DNA of 54,383 nucleotides from Clostridia bacterium (GCA_024403955.1 JAKSQX010000005.1:1-54383); one strand, 5' to 3'; positions 35,311 to 44,086 are shown, counted from the stretch's first letter. Notes: generated by a model not told the origin, from the sequence alone. A program made the numbers and translations.

Positions 35311-36402
35311 TTATTCACATACTTTATGCTCTTGCTCAAACTGTTTCATAAATTCAACGAGAGCTTCAACACCCTCTACAGGCATAGCGTTGTAGATTGA
35401 TGCACGCATACCGCCAACTGAGCGGTGGCCCTTGATGTTGATGAAGCCGTTCTCCGTGCAAGCCTTGATGAACTCAGCGTTGAGCTCGTCAGAGTCAGTT
35501 ACGAATGGAACGTTCATGAGTGAACGGTCCTTTGCAACTACTGTGCCCTTGAACATCTCTGACTCGTCAAGGAAGTCATAGAGGAGCTTGGCCTTTGCTT
35601 CGTTGCGTCTCTTCATAGCCTCAAGGCCACCGAGTTTCTTAATCCACTCAAGAACGAGCTTGCAGATGTAGATGTTGTAGCAAGGTGGTGTGTTGTAGAG
35701 AGAATCATTTTCTGCCATTAAAGCATAGTCGAGCATAGATGGTGTGATGTCACGTGCATTACCGAGAAGGTCCTCACGGATAATGCAGATTGTGAGACCT
35801 GCAGGGGCAACGTTCTTCTGAGCGCCGCCATAGACCATACCAAACTTGGTGATGTCGAGTGGCTCTGAGAGGAAGCATGAAGAGATGTCGGCGATAAGTG
35901 GAACGTTGCCACACTCTGGAAGCTTTCTCATAAGGTTGCCGTGTACTGTCTCGTTGAGACATACATATACATAATCAGCGTCAGGTCTGAGCTCTTTAGG
36001 ATCTACATCAGGAACGCATGAGAAGTTTTGCTCTTTTGAAGAAGCAACTACTTTTACGTCGCCGTACTTCTGAGCTTCCTTCATAGCCTTGTTTGACCAC
36101 TGACCAGATACTACGTAGTCAGCTTTACCTGAGCCGTTCATGAAATTCATTGGGATAGCAGCGAACTGTGTTGAAGCACCACCCTGAAGGAAGAGTACCT
36201 TATAGTTGTTAGGGATCTCCATAAGTTCGCGAAGGAGTGCCTCTGCACCCTTGATGATTGCATCATATTCTTTACTTCTGTGGCTCATCTCCATTACAGA
36301 TTCGCCTGTGCCCTCATAGTCGAGCATCTCATCTGCTGCACGATTAAGCACAGACTCAGGGAGCATTGATGGGCCTGCTGAGAAGTTATAAACTCTAGCC
36401 AT
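35311..36402 (-). CDS. serC: phosphoserine aminotransferase
   Basis: PLP enzyme of 363 residues making phosphoserine from phosphohydroxypyruvate and glutamate. It begins YNFSAGPSMLPESVL, typical of SerC. The PLP Lys is in VYGGAQKNVAPAG, cofactor contacts lie in FLQGGASTQFAAIPMN, and the substrate-binding HRSVGGMRASIYNAM closes the protein. GGAGG lies upstream of ATG 36402, directly after a small leader hairpin (36416-36428). It leads the serC-serA operon. Confidence 0.96.
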   Translation of the reverse strand: MARVYNFSAGPSMLPESVLNRAADEMLDYEGTGESVMEMSHRSKEYDAIIKGAEALLRELMEIPNNYKVLFLQGGASTQFAAIPMNFMNGSGKADYVVSGQWSNKAMKEAQKYGDVKVVASSKEQNFSCVPDVDPKELRPDADYVYVCLNETVHGNLMRKLPECGNVPLIADISSCFLSEPLDITKFGMVYGGAQKNVAPAGLTICIIREDLLGNARDITPSMLDYALMAENDSLYNTPPCYNIYICKLVLEWIKKLGGLEAMKRRNEAKAKLLYDFLDESEMFKGTVVAKDRSLMNVPFVTDSDELNAEFIKACTENGFINIKGHRSVGGMRASIYNAMPVEGVEALVEFMKQFEQEHKVCE

Positions 36403-36415
36403 TTGTTTTACCTCC

Positions 36416-36428
36416 GGTGCCTAGCACC
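36416..36428 (-). other. small leader hairpin adjoining the serC ribosome site
   Basis: GGTGC-TAG-GCACC in the leader, directly abutting GGAGG. Five G/C-rich pairs with a 3-base loop could affect ribosome entry. Confidence 0.4.
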
Positions 36429-36446
36429 ATTAAAATTACAAAGGCT

Positions 36447-36475
36447 ATTATAATAGTAGCATAGGGCTTTGTCAA
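36447..36475 (-). promoter_or_regulatory. consensus promoter of serC-serA
   Basis: On the minus strand, TTGACA (36470-36475), a 17-base spacer and TATAAT (36447-36452), a perfect consensus about 45 bases before serC. Confidence 0.85.
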
Positions 36476-36487
36476 TAACATTGACAA
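36469..36487 (-). promoter_or_regulatory. perfect dyad over the serC-serA -35 box (candidate operator)
   Basis: TTGTCAAT-AAC-ATTGACAA, eight-base arms with a three-base centre, covering the whole -35 hexamer. Confidence 0.6.
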
Positions 36488-36610
36488 CAACTTAACAATC
36501 TTTTTGTATTTGATAAAGCGATATGCACGAAAATTGTTCATATTTTTAACAATCTCTTGATTTTTGATGAAATATGTTATAATACTAATGTACAATTTGG
36601 AGGTATAGAT

Positions 36611-36750
36611 ATGGCTAAAGTTTCTATTAAATCTAAGAGATTAAACTAGGTGTAGGAATGTGTATGGGACTCGGACTCGGAGCTTCTAAAGATGAGAGAG
36701 AGAAGAAACTACTAAAAGAATATAAAGAACAACGAAAGAAAAGTGAATAA
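36611..36750 (+). pseudogene. tiny gene with an early stop; second half in the -1 frame
   Basis: A strong ribosome site (GGAGG 36599-36603) precedes ATG 36611, with TATAAT at 36578-36583 further up. The first frame gives only MAKVSIKSKRLN before TAG 36647-36649. The -1 frame is open from 36637 to TAA 36748-36750 and encodes a glycine-rich hydrophobic stretch, then a charged helix (LGVGMCMGLGLGAS followed by KDEREKKLLKEYKEQRKKSE). Joined, they make a natural small protein of about 46-48 residues. The shift falls at A TTA AAC, directly before the stop, which resembles a -1 slippery site but with a poor P-site match. Alternatives are a true frameshift mutation, a base error, or restart at ATG 36664 after AGGA. 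No known family. Confidence 0.55.
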
Positions 36751-36754
36751 TAGA

Positions 36755-36790
36755 TAAAACAAAGGCCCTCCAGGAAAACCTGGAGGGCGT
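36755..36790 (-). terminator. terminator of the Rnf operon and possibly of the mini-gene
   Basis: Perfect hairpin GCCCTCCAGG-AAAA-CCTGGAGGGC (36765-36788). The T-rich tail is better on the minus strand (CTTTGTTTTATC), matching the end of rnfB at 36812. Confidence 0.85.
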
Positions 36791-36811
36791 ATTTGTTGAA
36801 TGAATTGTTGC

Positions 36812-37624
36812 TTATTTCTCGCAACCAAGTGTAACGAGTTCAAGGCAGTGCTTAGGACAGCCTTCAACACATTTACCACAGCCAGTGCACTTGTCGTAGT
36901 CAACTGCTGCTTTGTTGTCTTCAACGTGGATTGCGTCAAATTCGCAAGCCTTAACGCACTTCATACAACCGATACAGCCAACAGAGCACTGTTTGCTTGT
37001 CATGTTACCCTTATCTTTGTTCATGCAGAAGTTAACTGTCTTGAGTTCAAAGAGAGGAACGAGTTCAATAATGCCCTTAGGACATGTCTTGATACACATC
37101 TTACAAGCTTTACATGCGAGTGGATCAACTTTAGCTATTCCGTCTACGATGCTGAGAGCGTCGTAAGGACAAGCCTTAACGCAGTCGCCGAGACCGAGAC
37201 AACCATAGTTACAAGCCTTAGGACCGCCGAAGAGCTGGGAAGCTGTCTTGCAGCTTAAATCACCAACATAGTTCATAGCGTTGTCGCACTTGTCAGGTGT
37301 ACCATGACACTTAACAACTGCTGTCATAGGCTTCATTTCGCCAGCTGCGAGACCCAAGATCTCTGCAACTGCTGCTGCGCAGTCAGGGCCACCTGGTGAG
37401 CAGAGTGTGCACTCTGTTGTTTCGCCCTTTGAAAGAGCTGCAGCGTAGCCAGCGCAACCTGAGTAACCGCAGGCACCACAGTTAGCACCAGCGAGTACTT
37501 CCTGAATTGCTTCCGCTTTCTCATCAACTGGAACTGCCATAATGATTGAGGCAATAGCAAGGATGAGACCGAGCACAAGGCCAGTAGCGGAAACGATAAT
37601 TACAGCCAAAATAATTGGATTCAT
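36812..37624 (-). CDS. rnfB: Rnf complex subunit B (ferredoxin-type)
   Basis: Iron-sulfur subunit that takes electrons from reduced ferredoxin into the Rnf complex. It has 270 residues. An N-terminal membrane helix (1-28) is followed by the 4Fe-4S domain with the Cys pattern ANCGACGYSGCAGYA ... CTLCSPGG. Ferredoxin modules follow (CPYDALSI, CKACKMCIKTCPKG, CIGCMKCVKACEFDA, CTGCGKCVEGCPKH). It is the last gene of rnfCDGEAB and ends near a strong terminator. Confidence 0.96.
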   Translation of the reverse strand: MNPIILAVIIVSATGLVLGLILAIASIIMAVPVDEKAEAIQEVLAGANCGACGYSGCAGYAAALSKGETTECTLCSPGGPDCAAAVAEILGLAAGEMKPMTAVVKCHGTPDKCDNAMNYVGDLSCKTASQLFGGPKACNYGCLGLGDCVKACPYDALSIVDGIAKVDPLACKACKMCIKTCPKGIIELVPLFELKTVNFCMNKDKGNMTSKQCSVGCIGCMKCVKACEFDAIHVEDNKAAVDYDKCTGCGKCVEGCPKHCLELVTLGCEK

Positions 37625-37642
37625 TTAATTTCCCTACCTTTC

Positions 37643-38239
37643 TTATGCACCAAAGATGCCTTCAACAAGACCTGTAAATCCGAGGAATGAACAAGCTGTG
37701 ATGGCAGCGGCAACAAGTGTAATTGGAAGACCTTCCCAGAATTTAGGATAGTCATTTCCTTCAAGTCTCTCACGAACGCCTGAGAACATGATCATAGCTA
37801 CCATAAAGCCAAGTCCACCACCGAGTGAGTTGAACATTGACTGAAGGAAGTCATAGTTGTTCTGAACGTTGAGCTGTACAACACCGAGTACTGCGCAGTT
37901 TGTTGTGATAAGTGGAAGGTAAACACCGAGAGCCTGATAGAGGCTAGGGATGTATCTCTTGAGAACGATCTCAACGAACTGTACAAGACCAGCGATTACA
38001 AGGATCTGAACAATAGTCATAAGATATGCCATATCCTTAGCAATGAGAAGCTTGTTAAGTGGGAATGTTGCAGCAGTAGCAAGCAACATTACGAAAATAA
38101 CTGCAGCGGACATACCGATAGCAGTATTTGTCTTCTTAGAAACACCAAGGAAAGGACAAATACCAAGGAACTTAGAAAGAATAAAGTTGTTGGTTGTGAT
38201 TGCTGCAAGAAGTATAGAAACAAGACCTGTAATATACAT
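37643..38239 (-). CDS. rnfA: Rnf complex subunit A (membrane)
   Basis: Integral membrane subunit of the ion-translocating core, 198 residues, about six helices. Family features are NNFILSKFLGICPFLGVS at the start, with the Cys that contributes to the intramembrane 2Fe-2S site, and LPLITTNCAVLGV in the inverted half, the paired Cys. Its start overlaps the rnfE stop by one base. Confidence 0.96.
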   Translation of the reverse strand: MYITGLVSILLAAITTNNFILSKFLGICPFLGVSKKTNTAIGMSAAVIFVMLLATAATFPLNKLLIAKDMAYLMTIVQILVIAGLVQFVEIVLKRYIPSLYQALGVYLPLITTNCAVLGVVQLNVQNNYDFLQSMFNSLGGGLGFMVAMIMFSGVRERLEGNDYPKFWEGLPITLVAAAITACSFLGFTGLVEGIFGA

Positions 38240-38985
38240 TATTCAGCACACTCCTTTCCGTCAGCTTTCATGGCGCATGTAGCAGCCATTGGACATGCTT
38301 CGCATCCCTTGAGTTCAGCCTTTGGCTTACCCTTTGACTCAGCAACTTTGTTAGCGCAAGCCATGAGAAGACCAAATGTGAAGAATCCACCAGGAGCGAG
38401 GATGAAGATAAGAATTGGTTCAAGGCCGATAGCTGTAAGTACATCTTTTTCACCAAGATGGAAGATGTTGGTAAGAGTTGTACCATAGCCTAAAACCTTG
38501 AGTGTTAAGTTACCTGTACCGAAGAATTCACGAATAGCAGCCATAAGTGTGAGTGCAATTGTGAAACCTACGCCCATGCCGACACCGTCGATTGCTGAAG
38601 CAAGAACGCCGTTCTTGTTAGCGAAACCTTCTGCACGGCCAAGGATGATACAGTTAACAACGATAAGTGGAAGGTAGATACCGAGTGAAGCATCGAGATC
38701 TGGTGCAAAAGCCTTAACAAATAACTGAACGATTGTTACGAATGCAGCGATAACTACGATGTAGCAAGGGATACGTACCTTATTTGGAATAACCTTTCTA
38801 AGTGCTGAAATAACAATATTTGAGCAGATAAGAACGATTGTAGCGGCAATACCCATACCGATAGCGTTTTCAATTGATGTTGAAACAGCAAGAGTAGGGC
38901 AAGTACCGAGTACGAGACGGAGAACTGGGTTCTCCTTGATGAGGCCCTTAGAGAATTCCTGGCCTAAAGTTTTCTTTTCAGCCAT
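38239..38985 (-). CDS. rnfE: Rnf complex subunit E (membrane)
   Basis: Inverted-topology partner of RnfA, 248 residues. Visible are KENPVLRLVLGTCPTLAVSTS and IYLPLIVVNCIILGRAE, each with the conserved Cys of the intramembrane iron-sulfur site, and FILAPGGFFTFGLLMA. The C-terminus carries an extra Cys-containing tail (CEACPMAATCAMKADGKEC) seen in clostridial-type RnfE. It is coupled by one-base overlaps to rnfG and rnfA. Confidence 0.95.
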   Translation of the reverse strand: MAEKKTLGQEFSKGLIKENPVLRLVLGTCPTLAVSTSIENAIGMGIAATIVLICSNIVISALRKVIPNKVRIPCYIVVIAAFVTIVQLFVKAFAPDLDASLGIYLPLIVVNCIILGRAEGFANKNGVLASAIDGVGMGVGFTIALTLMAAIREFFGTGNLTLKVLGYGTTLTNIFHLGEKDVLTAIGLEPILIFILAPGGFFTFGLLMACANKVAESKGKPKAELKGCEACPMAATCAMKADGKECAE

Positions 38986-39578
38986 TATTTAGCGCCTCCA
39001 ATCTCTTCAAACATATCAAGAGCAACATTTACAGAAGCAGTAACTGCCTTTGATGTGATTGTTGCACTTGTAATAGCATTAATCTTACCATCAGATGTAT
39101 TTTCCTGAGCAGCTTTGTCGCTCTTTACAACTGTGAGGTTACCAGATTCACCAACGAACTGAGCCTTCCAAGAATCCTTATTAGAATTCTGTCCAAGACC
39201 TGGAGTTTCGTTTGAAACGTCATCTGGCTGGATACCTGTGATTGTTCCATCGGCTGAAATACCAACTGTTACTGAAACGTCTCCGCCGTAACCCTTAGCA
39301 TCGCCTGAACAGTCAAATACATAACCTACAACAGCACCAGAAGCGTCGAGACCTTCATAGTAATCTATTGTGCCATCGTTGTCCTTGTCAACTTCTTTGA
39401 ACTCTTTAGCGTCCTGAAGAACTGACTGACGAGCAGCCTCAGCATTAGCGGCTGTTACTGCAGCAATCTTATCCTTAGTAACGTTGTTTACGAGAGCAAG
39501 AAGAACTGTAGCAACAAGGCAAATAACGAAGAGGGAGATTGTTGGGACTAAAATGTCTTTAGCATTCATTTTTTTCAT
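38985..39578 (-). CDS. rnfG: Rnf complex subunit G (covalent FMN)
   Basis: Single-pass subunit of 197 residues whose outer domain carries FMN bound through a phosphodiester to Thr. The N-terminal helix lies at about 10-30. The FMN_bind domain ends in INAITSATITSKAV, corresponding to the ApbE flavinylation motif (S/T-G-A-T-S/T) with Ser in place of Gly. ETPGLGQN is the other family block. ApbE is encoded at the head of the same gene series. Confidence 0.95.
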   Translation of the reverse strand: MKKMNAKDILVPTISLFVICLVATVLLALVNNVTKDKIAAVTAANAEAARQSVLQDAKEFKEVDKDNDGTIDYYEGLDASGAVVGYVFDCSGDAKGYGGDVSVTVGISADGTITGIQPDDVSNETPGLGQNSNKDSWKAQFVGESGNLTVVKSDKAAQENTSDGKINAITSATITSKAVTASVNVALDMFEEIGGAK

Positions 39579-40573
39579 GATGCATCTGCCTCCTTCTTCT
39601 CTTTTTTCTCTTTAACTGTGCCGAAGATAGTTGGCTTTGTAGCATTCTCAATAAGTGGAGTGAAGATGTTCATGATGATGATTGAGAATGAAACACCTTC
39701 TGGAAGACTACCAAAGAGTCTGATGAGGCAAGTGAGAAGACCAGCGCAGATAGCGTAGATCCACTTACCCTTATTTGTGATAGGACTTGTTGTGTAGTCT
39801 GTAGCCATAAAGATTGCACCGATCATAAGACCGCCGCCAAGAATCTCATAGAGCATAGCGTTTACATCGCCAAAAGCGATGAGAGTGATAATTGCAACTG
39901 TGCCAATATAAGCAACAGGAATGATAGGGGAGATTACCTTACGGATGATGAGGTAGATACCACCAAGGATGAGTGCCATAGCTGATACTTCACCGATACA
40001 ACCAGAAGTTGTACCAACGAATAACTGCATGATTGATGGAGCACCATCTTTGATACCATCTGCAAGACTGATCATACCCATTGGTGTAGCGCCTGTAGCA
40101 GCATCTACATCCCAGCCTACTACGTTTGTGCCAGCCATAGCACCTGCAGACATACGAGCAGGGAAAGCTGAAACGAGAACGATACGAGCAAGGAGTGCAG
40201 GGTTAACGAAGTTCTGGCCGATACCACCGAACATCTGCTTAACTACTACGATAGCAATTACTGCACCGAGAACTACTTCCCAGATTGGTAAAGTAGCTGG
40301 AAGGTTGTAAGCAAGGAGAAGACCTGTAACAACAGCAGAAAGGTCGCCGATTGTCTGGTCACGCTTCATTGCTTTACGTGAAAGGAATTCAGCAAGTACA
40401 CAAGCTGCAACTGATACAGCGATGATAAGAAGTGCACGGATGCCGAATACGAAAATTGATGCGATACCAGCAGGGATTAATGCGATGATAACATCGAGCA
40501 TAATGCCTGTGGTTGTTTCAGCAGACTTAACATGAGGGGATGCTGAAACGGTAAGCTTGTTATTAAGTTCCAT
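39575..40573 (-). CDS. rnfD: Rnf complex subunit D (membrane, covalent FMN)
   Basis: NqrB/RnfD-type membrane subunit of 332 residues with about ten helices. SPHVKSAETTTGIMLDVIIALIP is the family start. The outer loop DAATGATPMGMIS holds the flavinylation Thr of the GAT motif; FVNPALLARIVLVSAFP and ATDYTTSPITNKG are further markers. It overlaps rnfG by four bases and abuts rnfC. Confidence 0.96.
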   Translation of the reverse strand: MELNNKLTVSASPHVKSAETTTGIMLDVIIALIPAGIASIFVFGIRALLIIAVSVAACVLAEFLSRKAMKRDQTIGDLSAVVTGLLLAYNLPATLPIWEVVLGAVIAIVVVKQMFGGIGQNFVNPALLARIVLVSAFPARMSAGAMAGTNVVGWDVDAATGATPMGMISLADGIKDGAPSIMQLFVGTTSGCIGEVSAMALILGGIYLIIRKVISPIIPVAYIGTVAIITLIAFGDVNAMLYEILGGGLMIGAIFMATDYTTSPITNKGKWIYAICAGLLTCLIRLFGSLPEGVSFSIIIMNIFTPLIENATKPTIFGTVKEKKEKKEADAS

Positions 40574-41919
40574 TATTTAGCACTCTCCTCTCTAATAACT
40601 GCTTTAGCGAGACGCATGTACTGAACAAGTGGTCTGCCTGATGGACAAGCATAAGCACATGAACCACATTCCATACATGTCATAGCACCAGCTGCGGCAC
40701 AGCCTTCTGCATCCTTAAGATGAGCGCGTGTCTCGATCTTAGTTGGCATGAGGCTCATTGGGCAAGCTTCTACGCAACGACCACAACGGATACAAGCGCG
40801 AGTCTGCTTAACCTTAACTGTGTCAGCAGAGAATGCGAGAACAGCATTGTTGTTCTTAAGAAGTGGAACATTGATGTCGTAAATAGACATACCCATCATA
40901 GGACCACCGCTGATTACTTTATAAGGTGTGCCTTTGAAGCCACCGCAGAAATCAATGATGTCTGAAATCAATGTACCGATTGGTACACGGATGTTCTTTG
41001 GTTCAGCAATTGCAGAACCATCAACTGTAAGTGAACGAGAAACCAATGGTTTACCTGTCTTGAGGTAACGGCCAAGGAAAGAGATAGACTGTACGTTCAT
41101 TACAACAACGCCTACGTCTGAAGGAAGTTTTCCTGGAGGTACCTGACGACCAGTTACTGACTGGATGAGAACTTTTTCAGCACCCTGTGGGTACTGTGAA
41201 GGGAGCATAACGAGTTTAACGCTGTCGTCCCAGTCAGCTTCATCAGCTGCAACCTTCATGAGCTCTGTGAAAGCATCACTCTTGTTATCTTCAATTGCGA
41301 TATAAACGTTCTTGAAGCCGAGGATCTCTTTGATAGTGTAAACACCAGAAAGAACATCCCAAGAGTTATCAATACACTCTCTGTGGTCAACTGTGATGAA
41401 AGGTTCGCACTCTGCAGCGTTGATGATAAGTGTATCAACACCAGAATCCTCTTTGAATGCGAGCTTAACATGTGTTGGGAAACCAGCACCACCGAGACCT
41501 ACAAGACCAGAAGCTCTAACTGCTTTAAGGAAGTCATCCTTTGAGTTAATTTCTGGAGCCTTGATGCCTTCATAGAGGGCCATTTCTCCGTCTGATTCAA
41601 TGGTAACTGCTTGTACCATTGAGCCGTTGGCTACTTTAACCGGACCAATTGCTGTAACCTTACCTGATACAGTAGCGTGGATAGGTGTGCTTACAAACGC
41701 ATCTGAGTCACCGATAACCTGGCCAACTTTGACCTCATCACCGACAGCTACAGTTGGTGTGCAAGGAGCACCAATATGCTGCTGCATAGGAAGAACTACT
41801 TTAGCAGGTGTAGGGATACGAACGATTTCGCATTTTGATGTGTTCTTGTTATGAGACACATGAATGCCACCGTGACCCTTCATGACCGGCTGAAGAACGC
41901 CTTCAATTTTGTCTGCCAT
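40573..41919 (-). CDS. rnfC: Rnf complex subunit C (NADH-binding, iron-sulfur)
   Basis: Peripheral subunit of 448 residues that reduces NAD+. An N-terminal biotin-carrier-like sandwich (about 30-115) precedes the nucleotide/FMN-binding fold GLVGLGGAGFPTHVKL, similar to NuoF, then AAECEPFITVDHRE. Two 4Fe-4S motifs close the protein: CIRCGRCVEACP and CMECGSCAYACPSG. It is the first rnf gene proper, 95 bases after the Gx gene. Confidence 0.97.
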   Translation of the reverse strand: MADKIEGVLQPVMKGHGGIHVSHNKNTSKCEIVRIPTPAKVVLPMQQHIGAPCTPTVAVGDEVKVGQVIGDSDAFVSTPIHATVSGKVTAIGPVKVANGSMVQAVTIESDGEMALYEGIKAPEINSKDDFLKAVRASGLVGLGGAGFPTHVKLAFKEDSGVDTLIINAAECEPFITVDHRECIDNSWDVLSGVYTIKEILGFKNVYIAIEDNKSDAFTELMKVAADEADWDDSVKLVMLPSQYPQGAEKVLIQSVTGRQVPPGKLPSDVGVVVMNVQSISFLGRYLKTGKPLVSRSLTVDGSAIAEPKNIRVPIGTLISDIIDFCGGFKGTPYKVISGGPMMGMSIYDINVPLLKNNNAVLAFSADTVKVKQTRACIRCGRCVEACPMSLMPTKIETRAHLKDAEGCAAAGAMTCMECGSCAYACPSGRPLVQYMRLAKAVIREESAK

Positions 41920-42013
41920 TCATTCAACTCCTCATTGGATTTGTGCCGCTTGACTAAGGCGGCTACCATAGAATAATAAGTTTATAATAAGCGGATTTGC
42001 CGCATTATTACCG

Positions 42014-42553
42014 TTAGGAAACCCCGAGTGCTTTCTTCTGTTTTTCGAGAGCAGGGAGGACGATTTTAAGAATCGCGCCCGTGACTGCGCCTGTGACAAC
42101 AGCGAAGAGAAGTAGGAGCGGGCCATAGCCCCAAATAAGGGCCGGAGTGCCCGAAAGGATACAGGCAACTATGAGCTGGCCTATGTTGTGCGCCACGGCG
42201 GACGCAACAGAGATGCCCATAATGCCAAAAGGATTCTTCTTCCACTTGAGAAGAAGTACCATGATAATCGTTGAGAGTAATCCGCCGGCGCCACTCATAA
42301 GGCCAGCTGTGAGGCCTCTGGTGATAAAGGCGAAGATGCTCTTAATCAATGTGATACCGAGCGCGGACCAGAGGCCCATTGTGCTTGCGGTAAACATGGT
42401 AACAATATTTGAAAAACCAGGCTTTGCTCCAGGAGGAAGTCCTGGAACTGCTGGAATGAAGTTTTCAAGGAAAGAGAGTGCAAGTGCTTCAGCACCGAGC
42501 ACGCCGAGAAGTGCAACACGGGAAGTCTTTTTGTTTATGTTGGTCTTTCCCAT
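42014..42553 (-). CDS. Gx transporter-family membrane protein
   Basis: Membrane protein of 179 residues, about five to six helices, with the family block LPPGAKPGFSNIVTMF and GLTAGLMSGAGGLLS. The family was once labelled heptaprenyl diphosphate synthase component I; it is now often found beside ApbE, FMN_bind and NusG-II genes. It lies between the NusG-II gene and rnfC, so a role in flavin supply or Rnf assembly is a contextual inference. Confidence 0.88.
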   Translation of the reverse strand: MGKTNINKKTSRVALLGVLGAEALALSFLENFIPAVPGLPPGAKPGFSNIVTMFTASTMGLWSALGITLIKSIFAFITRGLTAGLMSGAGGLLSTIIMVLLLKWKKNPFGIMGISVASAVAHNIGQLIVACILSGTPALIWGYGPLLLLFAVVTGAVTGAILKIVLPALEKQKKALGVS

Positions 42554-42565
42554 GTCATTACTCCT

Positions 42566-42955
42566 TTAATAAGTTATGGCGTCTGGTGCGTCTTTGTCCT
42601 TTTCACCTTCAATCACAACGAGTGTCTTTGAAGGAAGACAAGCAGCTGTATCTCCAGCTTTTTTGAGCTTACCAGTATTCATACAGAGTTTGTCGTGACA
42701 CTCGGCATATGAGTAGTAGACGCAGTCTGGACAAATAGTGATGATGGCCTTTGGAGAGCATCCAAGGTCATACTCGTAACTCTCGGTGACTGTGCTTAAA
42801 TCGACAGATTCGATTACAACACCGTCACGCATAATAACTGCAGTAAGTTTGTTGTCCTTGTTCCCAAGATATTTTGGGAGGAGGAGAGCAACACAAGTGA
42901 CAAGAAGGAGAACGATGAGTATGATATCGCTCTTCTTTAAGAACTTAAGATTCAT
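42566..42955 (-). CDS. NusG domain II-containing membrane-anchored protein
   Basis: Small protein of 129 residues: one N-terminal membrane helix (about 10-28), then an outer beta domain with the family pattern CHDKLCMNTGKLKKAGDTAACLPSKTLVVI. Proteins of this family are unrelated in role to transcription factor NusG. The start overlaps the apbE stop by four bases. Constant company of apbE, Gx and rnf genes suggests a maturation or electron-transfer role. Confidence 0.9.
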   Translation of the reverse strand: MNLKFLKKSDIILIVLLLVTCVALLLPKYLGNKDNKLTAVIMRDGVVIESVDLSTVTESYEYDLGCSPKAIITICPDCVYYSYAECHDKLCMNTGKLKKAGDTAACLPSKTLVVIEGEKDKDAPDAITY

Positions 42956-44040
42956 TCTGCCACCTCAGTTGGTGTTACAGAGTGAAAATCCTCATTTACT
43001 ATTGTGACAGAATCTTTGAGACCATCTGTGATATAGACCTCTTTGGTCTTTGTAATAAAGATGGCTTCAGCGTTGTACTCTTTGAGAAGTTCAAGTGATT
43101 TGTCACTGTAGCCTAAGATGAAGCAAGCTGTTGATAAAGCGTCAGAAACAACACCTGAGTCACAGACGATTGTTACACCTGTCACATTTGACTTTGCTGG
43201 ATAACCTGTCTTAGGGTCCAAGATGTGGTGATATACTTTGCCGTTTTCTATGAGTGTCTTTTCGTAGTCACCTGAAGTTGAGATGCAACAAGGCTTGCAG
43301 TTGATTACTGCCATATAGTCTGACTCGGAACCAAATGGGTCGCGTACAGCGATGTTCCAAGAGTTGTCTTTAGCTGTTGGGTTTTTACCATATACAAGGA
43401 TTGATCCACCAACTGAAACTGTTCCACCGTAGATGTCAGTTGTTTCGAGGTAGTCTCTAATCTTGTCACAGGCAAGACCTTTACCAACGGCACCGAGATC
43501 AATTTTCTGATCTTCGCCAATCTCAACAAGATATGAGCCCTTGCTGTCTGGAAGAAGTGAGATGCGCTTGAAGTTTATTGTTGGAAGAGCGGCATCGATC
43601 TCTTCGTCGCTTGGCACGCGAGCTTCCTTAGTGCCGATGTTCCAAAGACCTGAAAGCTCACCAACTGTGATGTCGAAAGCTCCGTCACATTTTGAGGAGA
43701 TATCAAAGCATGTACTGATGCAATTGAAAGTTGTGAAGTCGACATATGTGGAATGCTCTTTGTTGAGATTCCAGATATCTGAGCCCTCTTTTCTCCATGA
43801 GAGACGGTTGTTGTCGAGGTCGTTGATAATCTTTGTTGATTCACTGATAGCGGCTTTTGAAGCCTCGCTGTCAACATTGTAGAAAGATTCAACAACGACT
43901 GTGCCCATGCCAATGGTATTGTTGGTGGCAGGGGTTTCAAGTGCCCTTTTGTTTTTCAGTGCAAGTGTCACTAAAACAGCAGAAATAGCTAGGACGATAA
44001 CGATGACAACAGTGAGAATCTTTTGGTTCTTACCAGTCAC
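42952..44040 (-). CDS. apbE: FAD:protein FMN transferase
   Basis: Transfers FMN from FAD to Thr on flavoproteins such as RnfG and RnfD. It has 362 residues. An N-terminal membrane anchor (about 9-28) places it on the outer face. Motifs include GTVVVESFYN, DFTTFNCISTC, FDITVGELSGLWNIG, DLGAVGKGLACDKI, the FAD-binding GGSILVYGKNP, and HHILDPKTGYPAKS with VVSDALSTACFILG (metal-binding Asp). The start is GTG 44040 after TAGGAG. It heads the apbE-NusGII-Gx-rnfCDGEAB series. Confidence 0.95.
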   Translation of the reverse strand: MTGKNQKILTVVIVIVLAISAVLVTLALKNKRALETPATNNTIGMGTVVVESFYNVDSEASKAAISESTKIINDLDNNRLSWRKEGSDIWNLNKEHSTYVDFTTFNCISTCFDISSKCDGAFDITVGELSGLWNIGTKEARVPSDEEIDAALPTINFKRISLLPDSKGSYLVEIGEDQKIDLGAVGKGLACDKIRDYLETTDIYGGTVSVGGSILVYGKNPTAKDNSWNIAVRDPFGSESDYMAVINCKPCCISTSGDYEKTLIENGKVYHHILDPKTGYPAKSNVTGVTIVCDSGVVSDALSTACFILGYSDKSLELLKEYNAEAIFITKTKEVYITDGLKDSVTIVNEDFHSVTPTEVAE

Positions 44041-44068
44041 AATACCACTCCTAACTACTTTATTTTAT

Positions 44069-44086
44069 TACATATTAAAATATGTA
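44069..44086 (-). promoter_or_regulatory. dyad upstream of apbE-rnf (candidate operator)
   Basis: TACATATT-AA-AATATGTA, perfect eight-base arms, about 30 bases before the apbE start. The matching promoter boxes are weak, so its role is unproven. Confidence 0.4.
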
